Shown piece after piece: positions 36,215-47,803 of a DNA stretch of 64,000 bases. The position numbers and the translations under genes are program-made. The notes under the pieces were generated by a model. It was given only the letters and a program-made list of their open reading frames with translations, did no database searches and was not told the DNA's origin. Location of the stretch: assembly GCF_032854445.1 (NCBI RefSeq), contig NC_088300.1:30857608-30921607 (forward strand), read 5' to 3'. How positions within the stretch are numbered: the stretch's first letter is position 1; every line of letters begins with the position of its first letter. This DNA comes from Liolophura sinensis. Lineage: Eukaryota > Mollusca > Polyplacophora > Chitonida > Chitonidae.

Positions 36215-36680
36215 AGAATGTTTGGCCGGCCTGTGGAAAAGAGGGGTGAACTTTTGTCCGGCTGTCAGGATAATTGGGGAGAATGTTTTTGTCGGCCTGT
36301 GGAGAAAGGAGGAGAACGTTTGGTCGGCCTATGGATAATCGGGGAGAACGTTTTGGTCGGCCTGTGGATAACGGGGGAGAAGGTTTGTGTCGGCCTGTGG
36401 ATAATGGTACAGAACGTTTTGGTCGGCCTGTGGATAACCGGAGAGAACGTTTGGTCGGGCCGTGGATAATGGGGGAGAAGGTTTTGATCAGCCTGTGGAT
36501 GGAGGGGGAGAACGTTTGGTCGGCGTGTGGATAGTGGCGGAGAACGTTTTGGTCGGCCTGTGGATAACCAGGGAGAACGCTTGGTCGGGCCATGGATAAT
36601 GGGGGAGAAGGTTTTGGTCGGCCTGTGGATAACTGGGGAGAACGTTTGGTCGGGCGGTGGATAATGGGGGAGAAGGTTTT
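36215..36680. repeat. minisatellite, about 14 units of alternating 33 and 32 bp
   Basis: The unit is close to TTTTGGTCGGCCTGTGGATA followed by A.(C/G)GGGGAGAACG. From about 36325 the units alternate: 33-bp units end AACG and 32-bp units mostly end AAGG, so the working period is 65 bp. Because the unit has few stop codons, open frames cross it on both strands (186 codons on the minus strand). These are not genes. Confidence 0.93.
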
Positions 36681-37063
36681 TTCAGCAGAATGATATAAAA
36701 AAATATTGGTAAAAGTTGGTAAGATTTGTTGATCCTGTGACATCAAATATGCTCAATGAAACGCGTCCCGTTTTTATATCTTACAGCAGACCTCTTATTA
36801 GAAGCAGTAGACGTTGGTTATTAATAGTCGCGTCTAGTTCTGCCTTTTATTCAAGGGCCTAGTAAGTCTGTAAGTGACTATTTAACATCTTCGTGGGGCT
36901 TACATATCATCCACTTCTAACATTCCTTTTCAGTTCACATGCAGCTGAAATACTAATGTCAAGAGTTGCTGTGGTGGTTTTTATTTCTACATCGTTGAAT
37001 CTATGCTTAATTCAGTCTGAAGTGTGATATAGTTATGTTTTATCGAGCGTATATTCGAATATT

Positions 37064-37965
37064 TATGCTTTCTATAAAGACTAGTTAAAGATATTTGTGC
37101 TCTCTATGAAGACTAAGTAAAGACATTTGTGCTTTCTATCAAGAATATGTAAAGATATGTGTGCTTTCTATCAAGACTAGGTAATGATATTTGGGCTTTC
37201 TATCAAGACTAGGTAAAGATATTTGTGCTTTCTATAAAGACTAGGTAAAGATATGTGTGCTTTCTATAAAGACTAGGTAAAGATATGTGTGCTTTCTATG
37301 AAGAGTAGGTAAAGATATTTGTGCTTTCTAAAAGTGTAGGTAAAGATATTTGTGCTTTCTAAAAAGTGTAGGTAAAGATATTTGTGCTTTCTATCTTTGT
37401 GCTTTGTAAAAGTGTAGGTAAAGATATTTGTGCTTTCTAAAAAGTGTAGGTAAAGATATTTGTGCTTTCTATCTATTTCTAGGTAAAGATATTTGTGCTT
37501 TCTAAAAAGAGTAGGTAAAGATATTTGTGCTTTCTATAAAGAGTAGGTAAAGATATTTGTGCTTTCTATCTATTTCTAGGTAAAGATATTATTGATTTTA
37601 TCAAGACTAGCTAAAACTATTTGTACTTTCTGTAAAGACTAGGTAAAGCTATTTGTGCTTTCTACGAAGACTAGGTAAAGATATTTGTGCTTTCTATGAA
37701 GACTATAGGTAAAGTTATTTGTACTTTCTATAAAGACTAGGTAAAGATATTTGTACTTTCTATAAAGACTAAGTAAAGCTATTTGTACTTTCTGTAAAGA
37801 CTAGGTAAAGATATTTGTGCTCTCTATAAAGACTAGGAAAAGATATTTGTGCCTTCTATAAAGACTAGGTAAAGATACTTGTGTTTTCTATCAAGACTAG
37901 GTAAAGCTATTTGTACTTTCTGTAAAGACTAGGTAAAGATATTTGTGCTTTCTATAAACACTATG
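37064..37965. repeat. minisatellite, about 28 units of about 32 bp
   Basis: Unit AGGTAAAGATATTTGTGCTT plus TCTATAAAGACT, with variants in the last third (AAAGTGT, TCTATTTCT). Every unit has stop codons, so it is non-coding. Confidence 0.93.
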
Positions 37966-39089
37966 TACAGTTTAATATATTTTTGCCTTTACCAAGTGTG
38001 AAATGTAATCTATTTATACAATTTATCCGGTGAAAAGAGTAATATATTTATAATATATCCAAGGTAAAGTGTCATGCAATTACTACTTATCCAGTAATAA
38101 ATTCAGTAAATTTTATGTATGCAATAGTCACTGATGTGGAAGTTTGCGCGAAAAAGACAAATTTTGTCCTAAGTGAAATATTCCCAGAGTAGGGATGTTC
38201 CCAACAATACTGAGTTGTTGACGGAAGGGAGATAACTGTTTCTTGTTTTGGTGCATCTGATAACGATGGTTATTTACCCTTGATTACTTCGATAAGGACA
38301 GATCAGTTATTTACGTTGAATCAAAACGTCACTTCCGGCATAAGTTCCATGATTAAGAGCATTTCAAAAATCATACGGCTGATACTGTATGATACCAGAC
38401 TCTTAAGGACGCTAAGAAGAATAACACATGTCTGAAGTACAAAAATTTACCCAAAACCAGTTTCATTAAAGGCATAAGCATCACAAACTTCAAAACATAT
38501 AATTAAAAATATATTAACGAAAGATAGCTATCTATCTGAAAGCGCAGATTCCATCAACCAATCCCCAATGTCGGTACATGTACATGTAGGCCTATATGAC
38601 ACGAAGTATAATCCCTTTGATCATATTGCATACAAAATATACTTAATATAACCACGACAATAATAAAATCATTACATAGCCCAAAGGCGCAAATGACCTT
38701 CGGGATTTTCCTTGTAAGGGTTAACAAATCTCAGGAAGACTTGACCCATTGATTTGCTTGGACAACAAGCCCAGGCCATTTTGATTATTATTTATTTTGA
38801 CAATGTGCAATGCATCATAAAATCATCGGACACTTCGTAGACACATATGGAAGGAAGACGGATGAATTGTAAAAAATCAGAGAGATCAGAGGACAGACGG
38901 ATGAATCATGTGAATAACGTTTATCAACACATCTCAGGCTAGGGTACAAAATATACTAAAAATTTTCTTACTAACTGAAAATCTTGATATCACCTTTAGA
39001 AGATTAATGTCATGCATTATCTCCCTGGGAACAATAGACTTTGCTCAATCATCTGACCTATTTCTCACTGCAATGTTCGTGATGGACAT

Positions 39090-39095
39090 TTTATT
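39090..39095 (-). promoter_or_regulatory. possible poly(A) signal for the 39.1 kb gene
   Basis: AATAAA on the minus strand, 54 nt past the stop codon. Confidence 0.4.
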
Positions 39096-39148
39096 TTGAT
39101 AAAAAGGCTTGGTCGAGTTTTCAGTATTTTACTTTACGCGTGAGGGAA

Positions 39149-40741
39149 TCAGGGTAGATAGTCCGGTGTTTTTACAAGCCACCGCCTGTGGCGCTCACAA
39201 ACTCCACCTGTATCCTCGTGCATGATTAGATAGCTCAGAGGAGAAGATTGTTTTGATCTCCGTAATCTCGTGGCCTCAATTTCCCCTGCTTGAACAAACG
39301 GCAAGGAGTAAGATTTGAAGCTCAAGGGTTTCATTATGGGCTTCAGCTGTTTGGGTGGTGGAAGAGTCTGAGGTTTCTTTATAAGCGCATTCCATTTCGT
39401 CCGAGGAGACTTATCAAATCGGACACCACTGTCAGTGGAAGCCACTGGTTCTTTCCATGAAATTGTCTTCACTTTACAGGATTTAGAATCTTCCTCCTGT
39501 TTTTTTAAGGAATACACTTCCTTAGAGGAACTTTTGTTGACGTCCATAACAGCGTTGTCATGGCTACCTGACGCAGATGTCCGTCGAATATTCACCCGTT
39601 TGGCGTTGTCAATATCATTTGTCGAATGAGACAGTTTTGCAGGGCCCATTTTGTGCTGACCAATATTTTTCCGAGGCTCTTCAACTCGCCCTCCTTTATA
39701 GCTTAGCCCATAAGGGTCAGTTTTTCTAATAACAGGGAAATTGTTCTCGGAGCTTTGGTTTTTAGCATCAACCCGATGCCTTTGAAGTCTCCACTCGTCA
39801 GATTTGCTGGGCAGTTTCGGATTAAGCGGGATAACTCCGCGATATTTCTTGTTGCTGATATTAGTTACCTTTGGTCTTTGTCTCTGAGGTGTTTTGAGAG
39901 ATATATAACTCACCTCCGTAATGAAAACTGGTGGAGGATTTTGGTTCCCTGTGGAAGAACTGACAGGGAGACGTTCGTCAGAGGGCGCCGTAGAAGCTGT
40001 TTCCGAGACATCTCCATTATCTAGCGTATCTTGAGGATTTGAAATTGACACTGTGTCTTCTCTGGGATACAGCGACATAACGTCATCGGTCTGTGTCAGG
40101 TCGCCGGAGCTGATGGCAGATTCACTTCCAGATGTCACCTCAACACTTTGGTCAACAACTTGATGTTTTGTAACATCATCCGATTGCTTTGCAGCCTGCT
40201 TCTCTTGTTTTGGGTCTTCTTCAGAGGAACTGTATAGTTTAGGAGATGCTCTGCGAGACGGCTGTTGCAACCGAGGAGGTCTCACTTGGACAGCGTTGTG
40301 GTTTTTGCCTTCAGTGAACACAGGTCCAATTTTTCTCACCCTGTCACAGATCTCGCCCATTGTCACTTTCTCGCCTGGAATCGCGGCGACAACTTCGCGC
40401 ATGAGTTGGAAGCGTGAGAGTTCCACGGGGTTCAGGTGAGACACGTCCGCGGTGAAGGCGTCTGGAGTGGAATCAGCTACCGCATTGTTACGCCAGGGGC
40501 GGGTCTTCAGAGTTTTCCGTAGGTTGAGTAAGGAGCTGTGGTGTTTCGAAGTCTCCACAGAGTGATAAGAACAAAATTTGCGTCTCTGTGTCTCCAGACA
40601 GAAGCTGGTTCGATGAAACCTGTTTCGAATTCCCGCGTTCAGGGTGCGAGTGTGCCTACTCAGACGGGTGGGAAGTACGGCGTATTCCCCAGTGATGAGC
40701 TCGAGGGAATCCGTGTCTGCTAATGCCACAAGCTTATCCAT
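39149..40741 (-). CDS. uncharacterised 530-aa basic, Ser-rich protein
   Basis: Family not recognised. One uninterrupted frame of 530 codons, far longer than chance in this window. The ATG at 40741 has A at -3 and G at +4, and an in-frame TAG lies 15 nt upstream. Residues 25-85 are Arg/Lys/His-rich. Residues 100-145 (NPVELSRFQLMREVVAAIPG and onward) look like the only folded part, probably three short helices. Residues 160-260 are acidic, Ser-rich and probably disordered. Residues 280-530 are basic with repeated Pro-Lys and Lys-Pro pairs. No signal peptide or membrane segment and few Cys. It lacks the TNYG and FPC motifs of the 17.4 and 35.1 kb genes but shares their compact structure and basic composition. 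Its partner and role are unknown. Confidence 0.8.
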   Translation of the reverse strand: MDKLVALADTDSLELITGEYAVLPTRLSRHTRTLNAGIRNRFHRTSFCLETQRRKFCSYHSVETSKHHSSLLNLRKTLKTRPWRNNAVADSTPDAFTADVSHLNPVELSRFQLMREVVAAIPGEKVTMGEICDRVRKIGPVFTEGKNHNAVQVRPPRLQQPSRRASPKLYSSSEEDPKQEKQAAKQSDDVTKHQVVDQSVEVTSGSESAISSGDLTQTDDVMSLYPREDTVSISNPQDTLDNGDVSETASTAPSDERLPVSSSTGNQNPPPVFITEVSYISLKTPQRQRPKVTNISNKKYRGVIPLNPKLPSKSDEWRLQRHRVDAKNQSSENNFPVIRKTDPYGLSYKGGRVEEPRKNIGQHKMGPAKLSHSTNDIDNAKRVNIRRTSASGSHDNAVMDVNKSSSKEVYSLKKQEEDSKSCKVKTISWKEPVASTDSGVRFDKSPRTKWNALIKKPQTLPPPKQLKPIMKPLSFKSYSLPFVQAGEIEATRLRRSKQSSPLSYLIMHEDTGGVCERHRRWLVKTPDYLP

Positions 40742-41145
40742 GATTAATAAATCAGTCTAAATTATTGGCATTGAATACCTTGCTGTCGATATGCACACTT
40801 TGTATTGGCAATGCGCCGATACATACACACTCTGCATGAAGATGTCCATTTCTTCCATATTTTTAGATAAACCACTAGCATCCGATTTTGAAAAACCATG
40901 CTAAAAATGTGCATTAAGACAGAAAGTTGTCACTGCAGCGCATAATGACTGAAGATGTCTTGTCACAGAACACGTCGTTCTCTGTCGTCGCCGTCAAGAA
41001 GGGAATAGTGAGGTCTGTGCAGGCGAAAGGTTTAATTAAAGAAACTTTGCCCAGCTGACATACATGTCCGCAGACCAATGATGACCTCCTGGCCAACTGG
41101 GCATCACATATGTCCTCGAAACGGAGTATGAAAGAGGTCAGGGTC

Positions 41146-41153
41146 TGACGTCA
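41146..41153. promoter_or_regulatory. CRE palindrome upstream of the 39.1 kb gene
   Basis: Perfect TGACGTCA about 405 bp upstream of the start codon of the minus-strand gene. A plausible promoter element; chance cannot be excluded. Confidence 0.35.
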
Positions 41154-42625
41154 CACGATGTCCTTTGTTTCACCTGTAAAGTACAAATATTTTCGCGACT
41201 CTCTGAATATAAACGAATGAAATATCAGAATGTTGTCATTTTTACGGGATCCCCAGTACTTATACAGTGTTAGCACCTCTGTCACATGCTAAGCAAATAA
41301 ATAGCAACCGAACAATCCAGCTCTGGTTATTTTCGACTGATTGCACTGGAGGTCTATTAAGTTGACCATGATAAGAAGGTGAGAATTCACGCAATGTTAC
41401 TTAACAACGCCTGCTAATATACTCAATCACTATGTCAGTGCGTCGGTTAGACAAACTTAACCCTGTGAAGATTACAGGTGTGTTAATGTGCCTGCTCACC
41501 TCGACGTAGCATACACCGTGGAATCATGCACGAAACCGTGCTGTCACCAACATACTGTCGGCTTAGGGCTTTGCACCAATTGCCAAAACGTACAGCCGTA
41601 ACTGCCGTTGTCAAGCTGTTGGCTATTGACGGCTCTTAACCCTTGGGTGAATCAGTGGGGGCCTTACAAAGACATGTCTGTAAGCGCCTATTGTCGATAT
41701 GACAGACCACTTCAAACTGATCAACAGGTAGTCAATGCTCTTTGCAAATCTGCTGGCAGTCAGTGTACTCTTGAGTATTCTAGGTTAAACACCGCGAAGT
41801 GTTAGAGACACACACGTTCTATCCGCATTCAAACCACAGTCTATTAAAACAGTTCATTATACGTATGTTGGTTGACAAGGGTGTTCAAACTTGTCTATAT
41901 ACCTGCGAGTTTAAATCATTAACGCGGACATCAATTGTGTCGCGGCTAAAAGATCTGATAACTATTTCCACGCCTGGATTATATGTCTATCTAGATTATA
42001 TCTCAACATATACATTTATAAAGGAGAGTGTAGACGAATTCTCAAGGACTTACACCTGTGAACTGGTGATTCCAAATCACCACACTCTGTTTAATGAACA
42101 TAATGTATTGATCAAAACTCCTATAGATTCTCCGGACTCTGGGGATAGATTCCCCGGACTCTGCCCAGTTTACTCCAACCATAATGATAAATCCTGTACA
42201 TTTATTTATATTTCAAAAGACTGTTAAACACTGAGCTGAATAATGAAAATCACCGCACCTCGACACATAACTGACTCTGAACATGTAAATTATAGGCAAG
42301 GAAAACACAAAAATTTCATCACATGAACAATTCATTAAAAATTGTGCACAGAAAGAGGTCTGCTGTGACTCGGCGGGTATCAGAGACGTAATGTTGATGA
42401 TTTTTGCTTGAAATAGTTCGTTTTAAGGTGCATTTGGCGAACTTGAGGTAGACCTCGCGTTAGTTTTTTCTTTGCCTTTAAATTAAGCGTATGGACGAAT
42501 TTTCTCAACTGTTTTGTCCTGCTAATGATTCCAAATCACAAAACTGTATATTCAGTGAATATAATGTATACATCAAGTCTCCCATGATTTTTATTTATAA
42601 CTTGCATGGCTTTTCAAAAACAATA

Positions 42626-42757
42626 CTCAGGAATATTTCACTTGTACGTTGGCGATCAGTTTTATGGGTGAAGGAAGCCGGGTACCATCAAAGTGCCTTT
42701 GTATGAGTGGAATATTCTTGAGTACGGCGTAAAACATCAATCAAATAAATAAATAAG
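42626..42757. mobile_element. two SINE-A fragments in inverted arrangement
   Basis: About 42626-42685 reads as reverse SINE-A (AGGAATATTTCACTTGTACG...). About 42700-42757 reads as forward tail (GAATATTCTTGAGTACGGCG plus AAAT repeats). Confidence 0.6.
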
Positions 42758-44814
42758 GCAACCGCACCTCGCCACATACAAACCTCCTGAAGCTATAACT
42801 GCCGCAGCCGATCAGACATATTACAGGAGCATTTGTGGCATTGGTTTCACTGGGGCTTTAGCAACATTTGCGGGGAACTGACCACAGAAGAATGCTCGTA
42901 GCTTGAAGTTTCGTCTCTTATACTCTGGAGGCATTGACTTGCTTAGATTTTGACACCACGAACAAAAACTTTCCATGACATTGGTCAAGATTGTCGGTCT
43001 TGCAAAAAGGGGAGCACCTTGGGAAAACAACCGCACACTCCTGGGCATCTGTAAAATCTCCTGACTTAAAGCCACAATCCAAACAGAGGAAGCTAGATTC
43101 TGATATGCAATCTTATAGAATAAACAACGTAAATGGTCAAATCATTCATAATACCATTCTCGAATTGCGTGAACGCAGTATTTTATTTTTTAGGAAAAGC
43201 AAATAACCTATATAAAAAGCCCAATTCAACCTTAGCTGCGACAGATGTAAGCCTTGTATATATAGGGCCAAAAGTTTAAAAGGCAACAGCTGATGTAGCT
43301 AACCACATTGTAAGGATTATCAAGCATATGGTTTTGGGCGTATAGGTTCATTTGGCAGGTGGGTGTCTTTAAGACTCAGAGTCCATGCAATAAAAATAGC
43401 GACCTATACATGTATTTGTATCCAAATAAATAATGAGCCAACATCATGTAAACTGTTGTTAATTAAAGCCTTTTTATTTCAACATACCATAAACTGCGGA
43501 TATATCCAAATCATCCCATGATAATCAAAAAAACACGTTGTTCCAATACCACTGTTTAGGTCTAGCACAACAGAACAATAAACTCCAGAGTATATGTAAC
43601 TATTTACATGTATTAACTAAACATAATTTCCTTAAAGCAGCAGGGGAACACCTATGCATGTAAACGTAATGGTCTTAAAATATACGTAGAGAAAAGAAAA
43701 ACATTGTTTCCGTGCATGGATGTGGGCATTACACATATATTGTGCCTCCAATGAATGGGGCACATACAAAGTAGCGTTAGGCGGGTTTCAGAGAGCTGTC
43801 AAAACATGTGTCTGGTGTCCATTGCAACATTTAAATGAAGGCACATACCACCAGAGAAAATGTTGCGGTAGCTCTGACAAACAAGGGGAGACAGTTCACG
43901 TAAAAAAGTGCAATCCCGCTTCTCAAAAGTGAAACATACAAATCTCGCACTAAAGCTCCAGATGTCACCTGACATGATTTCTTGAACGGCCATTAAAATA
44001 TACTCAAGCTTTTGCACACATGGCAGCAACATGCCGAATAAAATGCATACTGCAGATGATGGAAGAAGTGGACTGCTTTTGGCGATTGGGTGATCAGATA
44101 AGCATTATTTACCCGAAAAAAAAAAAACAACAAAACAAACCAAAAAAAAAAGAAAAAGAAAATAAAAAAAAAACAGCACGCTAATGTGGTTCAATATATG
44201 TATGATATAATAACTATGATGATACCAGTATGTAATATCCAGATACAAAGTGTTATGTTCATATAAGATGCACAATAATGTTTGTCCTGTATCAGGTATT
44301 TGATTTAGAATAAATGACAATATGAAGTTATGCATGCATATGGTTGTTGGTTTGACAGAATCATTTCACTTTAAACAAGAGCAGAAGTTCGAGTATAAAT
44401 TTAAGACCAAGGAAAAAAGGGTATTAAAAAAATACAAAATTAAAGCTAAAAATCATAGAAATTCAAAATGCAAGATATTAAAATAGGACCACAAAAACAG
44501 CAAAAAGGGTTGCCTAAAGTCAGTTAAAATACAGTAAAATTCAATTAACTTTAGAGGGATAACCCTGGTCTATACAGTTTTGATGGGTTAAGGTCTAGTC
44601 AAATAAAACTTTCTTTAGCAGTAATGGGAGTTCACACTTTTGAGTGAAATTGAGTTAAATTTGCTTTAACAGTTGAAGTGATCCTCAAGTGTGCCCTTGG
44701 TCATAACAATTCTGCTAGGAATTTGGGTCTACGGTAATTCTTCAGCGCCTAAATGAAAATTAGAAATCCCGTTATGAGCATATTTATTCACGTGATCGTA
44801 ATCTAACCCCATAA

Positions 44815-45046
44815 TTAAGAGTTTTTCGCTTGTATGCTGGCAGTGTGTTTTATGGGTGCAGGAAGTGTAGTACACAATGCTGGTAGATGACAAGTGGTCT
44901 TCAATGAGGGTGACACTGTATCAATATCCACACAAGCATCATCAGTCATTTATTTCCAAAAACACAGAATTCCACAAATTCTGTGTCCAATGCCGGGATA
45001 GATCCTGCATCTCGTGTGTTCTAGCCATTGAACCACTAACATATGG
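44815..45046 (-). mobile_element. SINE-C copy, diverged
   Basis: The minus strand reads GTTAGTGGTTCAATGGCTAG...GATGCAGGATCTATCCCG, matching the head of the 22.45 kb element (CAATGGCTAGGACACAGGTG). The other end has a GTTTTATGGGTGCAGGAAG body-like piece. Confidence 0.5.
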
Positions 45047-45517
45047 CATGTATATCAACCATGCTAAATATAGTAACAAAGGATAAAAACAATCAGACTT
45101 CTTATTAACTAAAAGTAGAGTCTACGTGGTAAAGCTTGCGTGGCAATCACAGGCTAGATTCTGTGGTCTGAACAGTTCATGACAAAGTTAAAACTGTAAA
45201 TCCCAACAATCTGAGCAGCAATGAAATAAATTAACAAAAGAATTATTACAACTTTAAATTCAAGTGTTCTGGTTAATGACCACACTGAGTAGAAGTTTAA
45301 TCCATGATTGATGCTGGCATCATTTTGTTAAAAAAAAAATAAAAATGAAAAATCATTTTTAATGAAACAAATAAAGAATATATCAGGAAGAAATCAATCA
45401 ACAAAATTATTCTTTTCACCTTCCTTTAGATGAAAGAAAGAAAACATAAATTCTAAAACTCAAGAACATATTCTGCAAGAAATCGATCAACAAAAACACT
45501 TTTGTCACCTATGTAAC

Positions 45518-45590
45518 ATAAAGGGTACACACTGTAACATATAAGGTACACTCTGTGTAACATAAGGGGTACAAATTTTGTAACACAAAG
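45518..45590. repeat. short tandem repeat, about 24 bp unit, three copies
   Basis: Imperfect copies of GTAACATAAAGGGTACACACT. Confidence 0.6.
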
Positions 45591-46465
45591 GTATAAATTA
45601 ACAAACCTTAGTGCCATATACATATTTTTTTGAAACGTAAATTTTAAACATCTGGCATCAAAGACATTCTCGGACCAGTCTTTAATGGATATGTCACATA
45701 CTGACACGGGTCTATATTCCAATCCGCACAAGCCGCAAAACAATCCATTTCACAAATGCACCATTAAACACCAAATTCAACAGCAACTAATTAACAAAAT
45801 ATATATGTTAGCACAGTTTGTACTCTAAAACAAAACAGTGACCATTTTAAATTTCACAGGATCTATGCACCTTTCTACACAGGGTTTTATGGATTTTAAA
45901 ATTCAGACATTTGTGCTGTGTGATCAGCAAATAACATTTTGTGAATAAAAATAAATGATCTTTGACATTTCAGCTTACACCAATCATGCCAATGGCACAC
46001 AGTGTCTGTTTTAACAAGGACATGTACTATGAACAATATATTGGTGTCAAAAACATTGGATATCCAACAAAATGTCAAGAATTTCACAACAATAAACAAG
46101 ATATGAAATTTAATCTTTCAGTCACACTGTCATGTAAATCTTCAAGATTGCATAAGGTTTCTTGGACCATACTGTCACGTCACATCCCCAGGCAGTTTTT
46201 TTCTTCTTCTGGTAACTGCCAGTATTCCTTAACACCTGACATAGCTGGGATTAAGGCCACGGATTTACTGATGAATCTGACTACAACCCTAGACTGTACA
46301 CTAATAACCACCACAACAGCAATGGCCTTCACAAAGGAACACAGGAAAACCACCACATAGTACATTACTAAAACTGCAAACATTTCTCTTAACACCATTG
46401 CCCATATTGACCCGAGGCATTTAAAGGTGGCTAAAAATGGACATTTGTCATCTATGACACATGAA

Positions 46466-46785
46466 TTTAATGTTGTATGTGTCCACATTAAGATATCTAT
46501 GTTGTAATTGTACACACCAAGATGTTAATGTTGCAAATGTACACACCAAGATATTAATGCTGCAAATGCACACACCAAGATATTAATGTTGTACATGAGT
46601 ACACTAAGGTATGGAAGTGCCACAATAGTCCCATCTTGTAAATTTTCAGATGAGTGTCCAAGGCAACGTAATGTTGTAAATATGTACACTCAGATATTAA
46701 TGTTGTAAAGGTGTACACTCAGATATTAATGTTGTAAATGTGTACTCAGATATTAATGTTGTAAATGTGTACATCTAGATACAAG
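46466..46785. repeat. tandem repeat, about 28-30 bp unit
   Basis: Units close to TTAATGTTGTAAATGTGTAC followed by ACTCAGATA (or CACACCAAGATA in the left half), interrupted by a unique stretch at about 46610-46670. Confidence 0.8.
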
Positions 46786-47222
46786 AGCACAGTGTTGTAG
46801 ATAAGTGTTTAAGAGATATGCCAGACCTTATAGAAAGTGGTTATGGATATATTTAGAGAAAACTAGTATGAAACCATCTGTATGAGCTTGAGAAATGATA
46901 GAATGGGATGAGGACCAGTTAGCCTACATTAAGCCTTCAAGTTAAAAACAATGCTAGGATATAAAGAATTCCATAAGGAAGGAGAAGAATGATTTAAAAT
47001 GAGAAAATGGTAAGAGAAACCTTCATTGAAATATCAAATTGCACATGTGAAACATGAAAGAAGACATATCTGCTTTTGTAGACATATGAGGAAATGCTAT
47101 ATGCACATAAGGATAATGATGGAAAGAAAAAGACAAAGTAAAACATCTACAGTCAAGAAATATCTCTAGGAAGTCATGTACATGTACAAATATGTATGCT
47201 GTTACTGAAGTTCCAAACCAAG

Positions 47223-47803
47223 GTCTTAATCCTCTAGGATGATGATGCTATAGATGTCGAAGTCTTAATCCTCTAGGATGATGATGCTATAGATGTCAAA
47301 GTCTTAATCCTCTAGGATGATGATGCTATAGATGTCAAAGTCTTAATCCTCTAGGATGATGATGCTATAGATGTCAAAGTCTTAATCCTCTAGGATAATG
47401 ATGCTATAGATGTCAAAGTCTTAATCCTCTAGGGTGATGATGCTGTAGATGTCAAAGTCTTAATCCTCTAGGATGATGATGCTATAGATGTCAAAGTCTT
47501 AATCCTCTAGGATGATGATGCTATAGATGTCAAAGTCTTAATCCTCTAGGATGATGATGCTATAGATGTCAAAGTCTTAATCCTCTAGGATGATGATGCT
47601 ATAGATGTCAAAGTCTTAATCCTCTAGGATGATGATGCTATAGATGTCAAAGTCTTAATCCTCTAGGATGATGATGCTATAGATGTCAAAGTCTTAATCC
47701 TCTAGGATGATGATGCTATAGATGTCAAAGTCTTAATCCTCTAGGATGATGATGCTATAGATGTCAAAGTCTTAATCCTCTAGGATAATGATGCCATAGA
47801 TGG
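47223..47803. repeat. minisatellite, 15 units of exactly 39 bp
   Basis: Unit GTCTTAATCCTCTAGGATGA followed by TGATGCTATAGATGTCAAA. Most copies are identical; only copies 1, 5, 6 and 15 show substitutions. All frames carry stops (TAA, TAG), so it is non-coding. The low divergence implies recent expansion or active homogenisation. Confidence 0.96.

Noticed and set aside
36215-36680. Many TTATCCACA-like sites (TGTGGATAA), which look like a bacterial origin with DnaA boxes.
   Set aside because: They are part of a minisatellite in a eukaryotic window with introns and SINEs; the match to a DnaA box is coincidental.
36186-36746. 186-codon open frame on the minus strand and three 83-86 codon frames on the plus strand.
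   Set aside because: All run over the minisatellite, whose unit lacks stops; composition is only repeated GRPK/LSTGRP-like shadows.
37064-37965. Regular repeats resembling a CRISPR array.
   Set aside because: Units are head-to-tail with no unique spacers; eukaryotic minisatellite. The same applies to the 39-bp array at 47.2 kb.
41799-42227. 142-codon plus-strand open frame.
   Set aside because: Begins at GTG with no good ATG start and no domain; probably chance. The same holds for 47970-48335.
46180-46515. 111-codon minus-strand frame with a hydrophobic stretch.
   Set aside because: Hydrophobicity comes from a Val/Ile-rich AT stretch and the frame runs into a tandem repeat; no family match.
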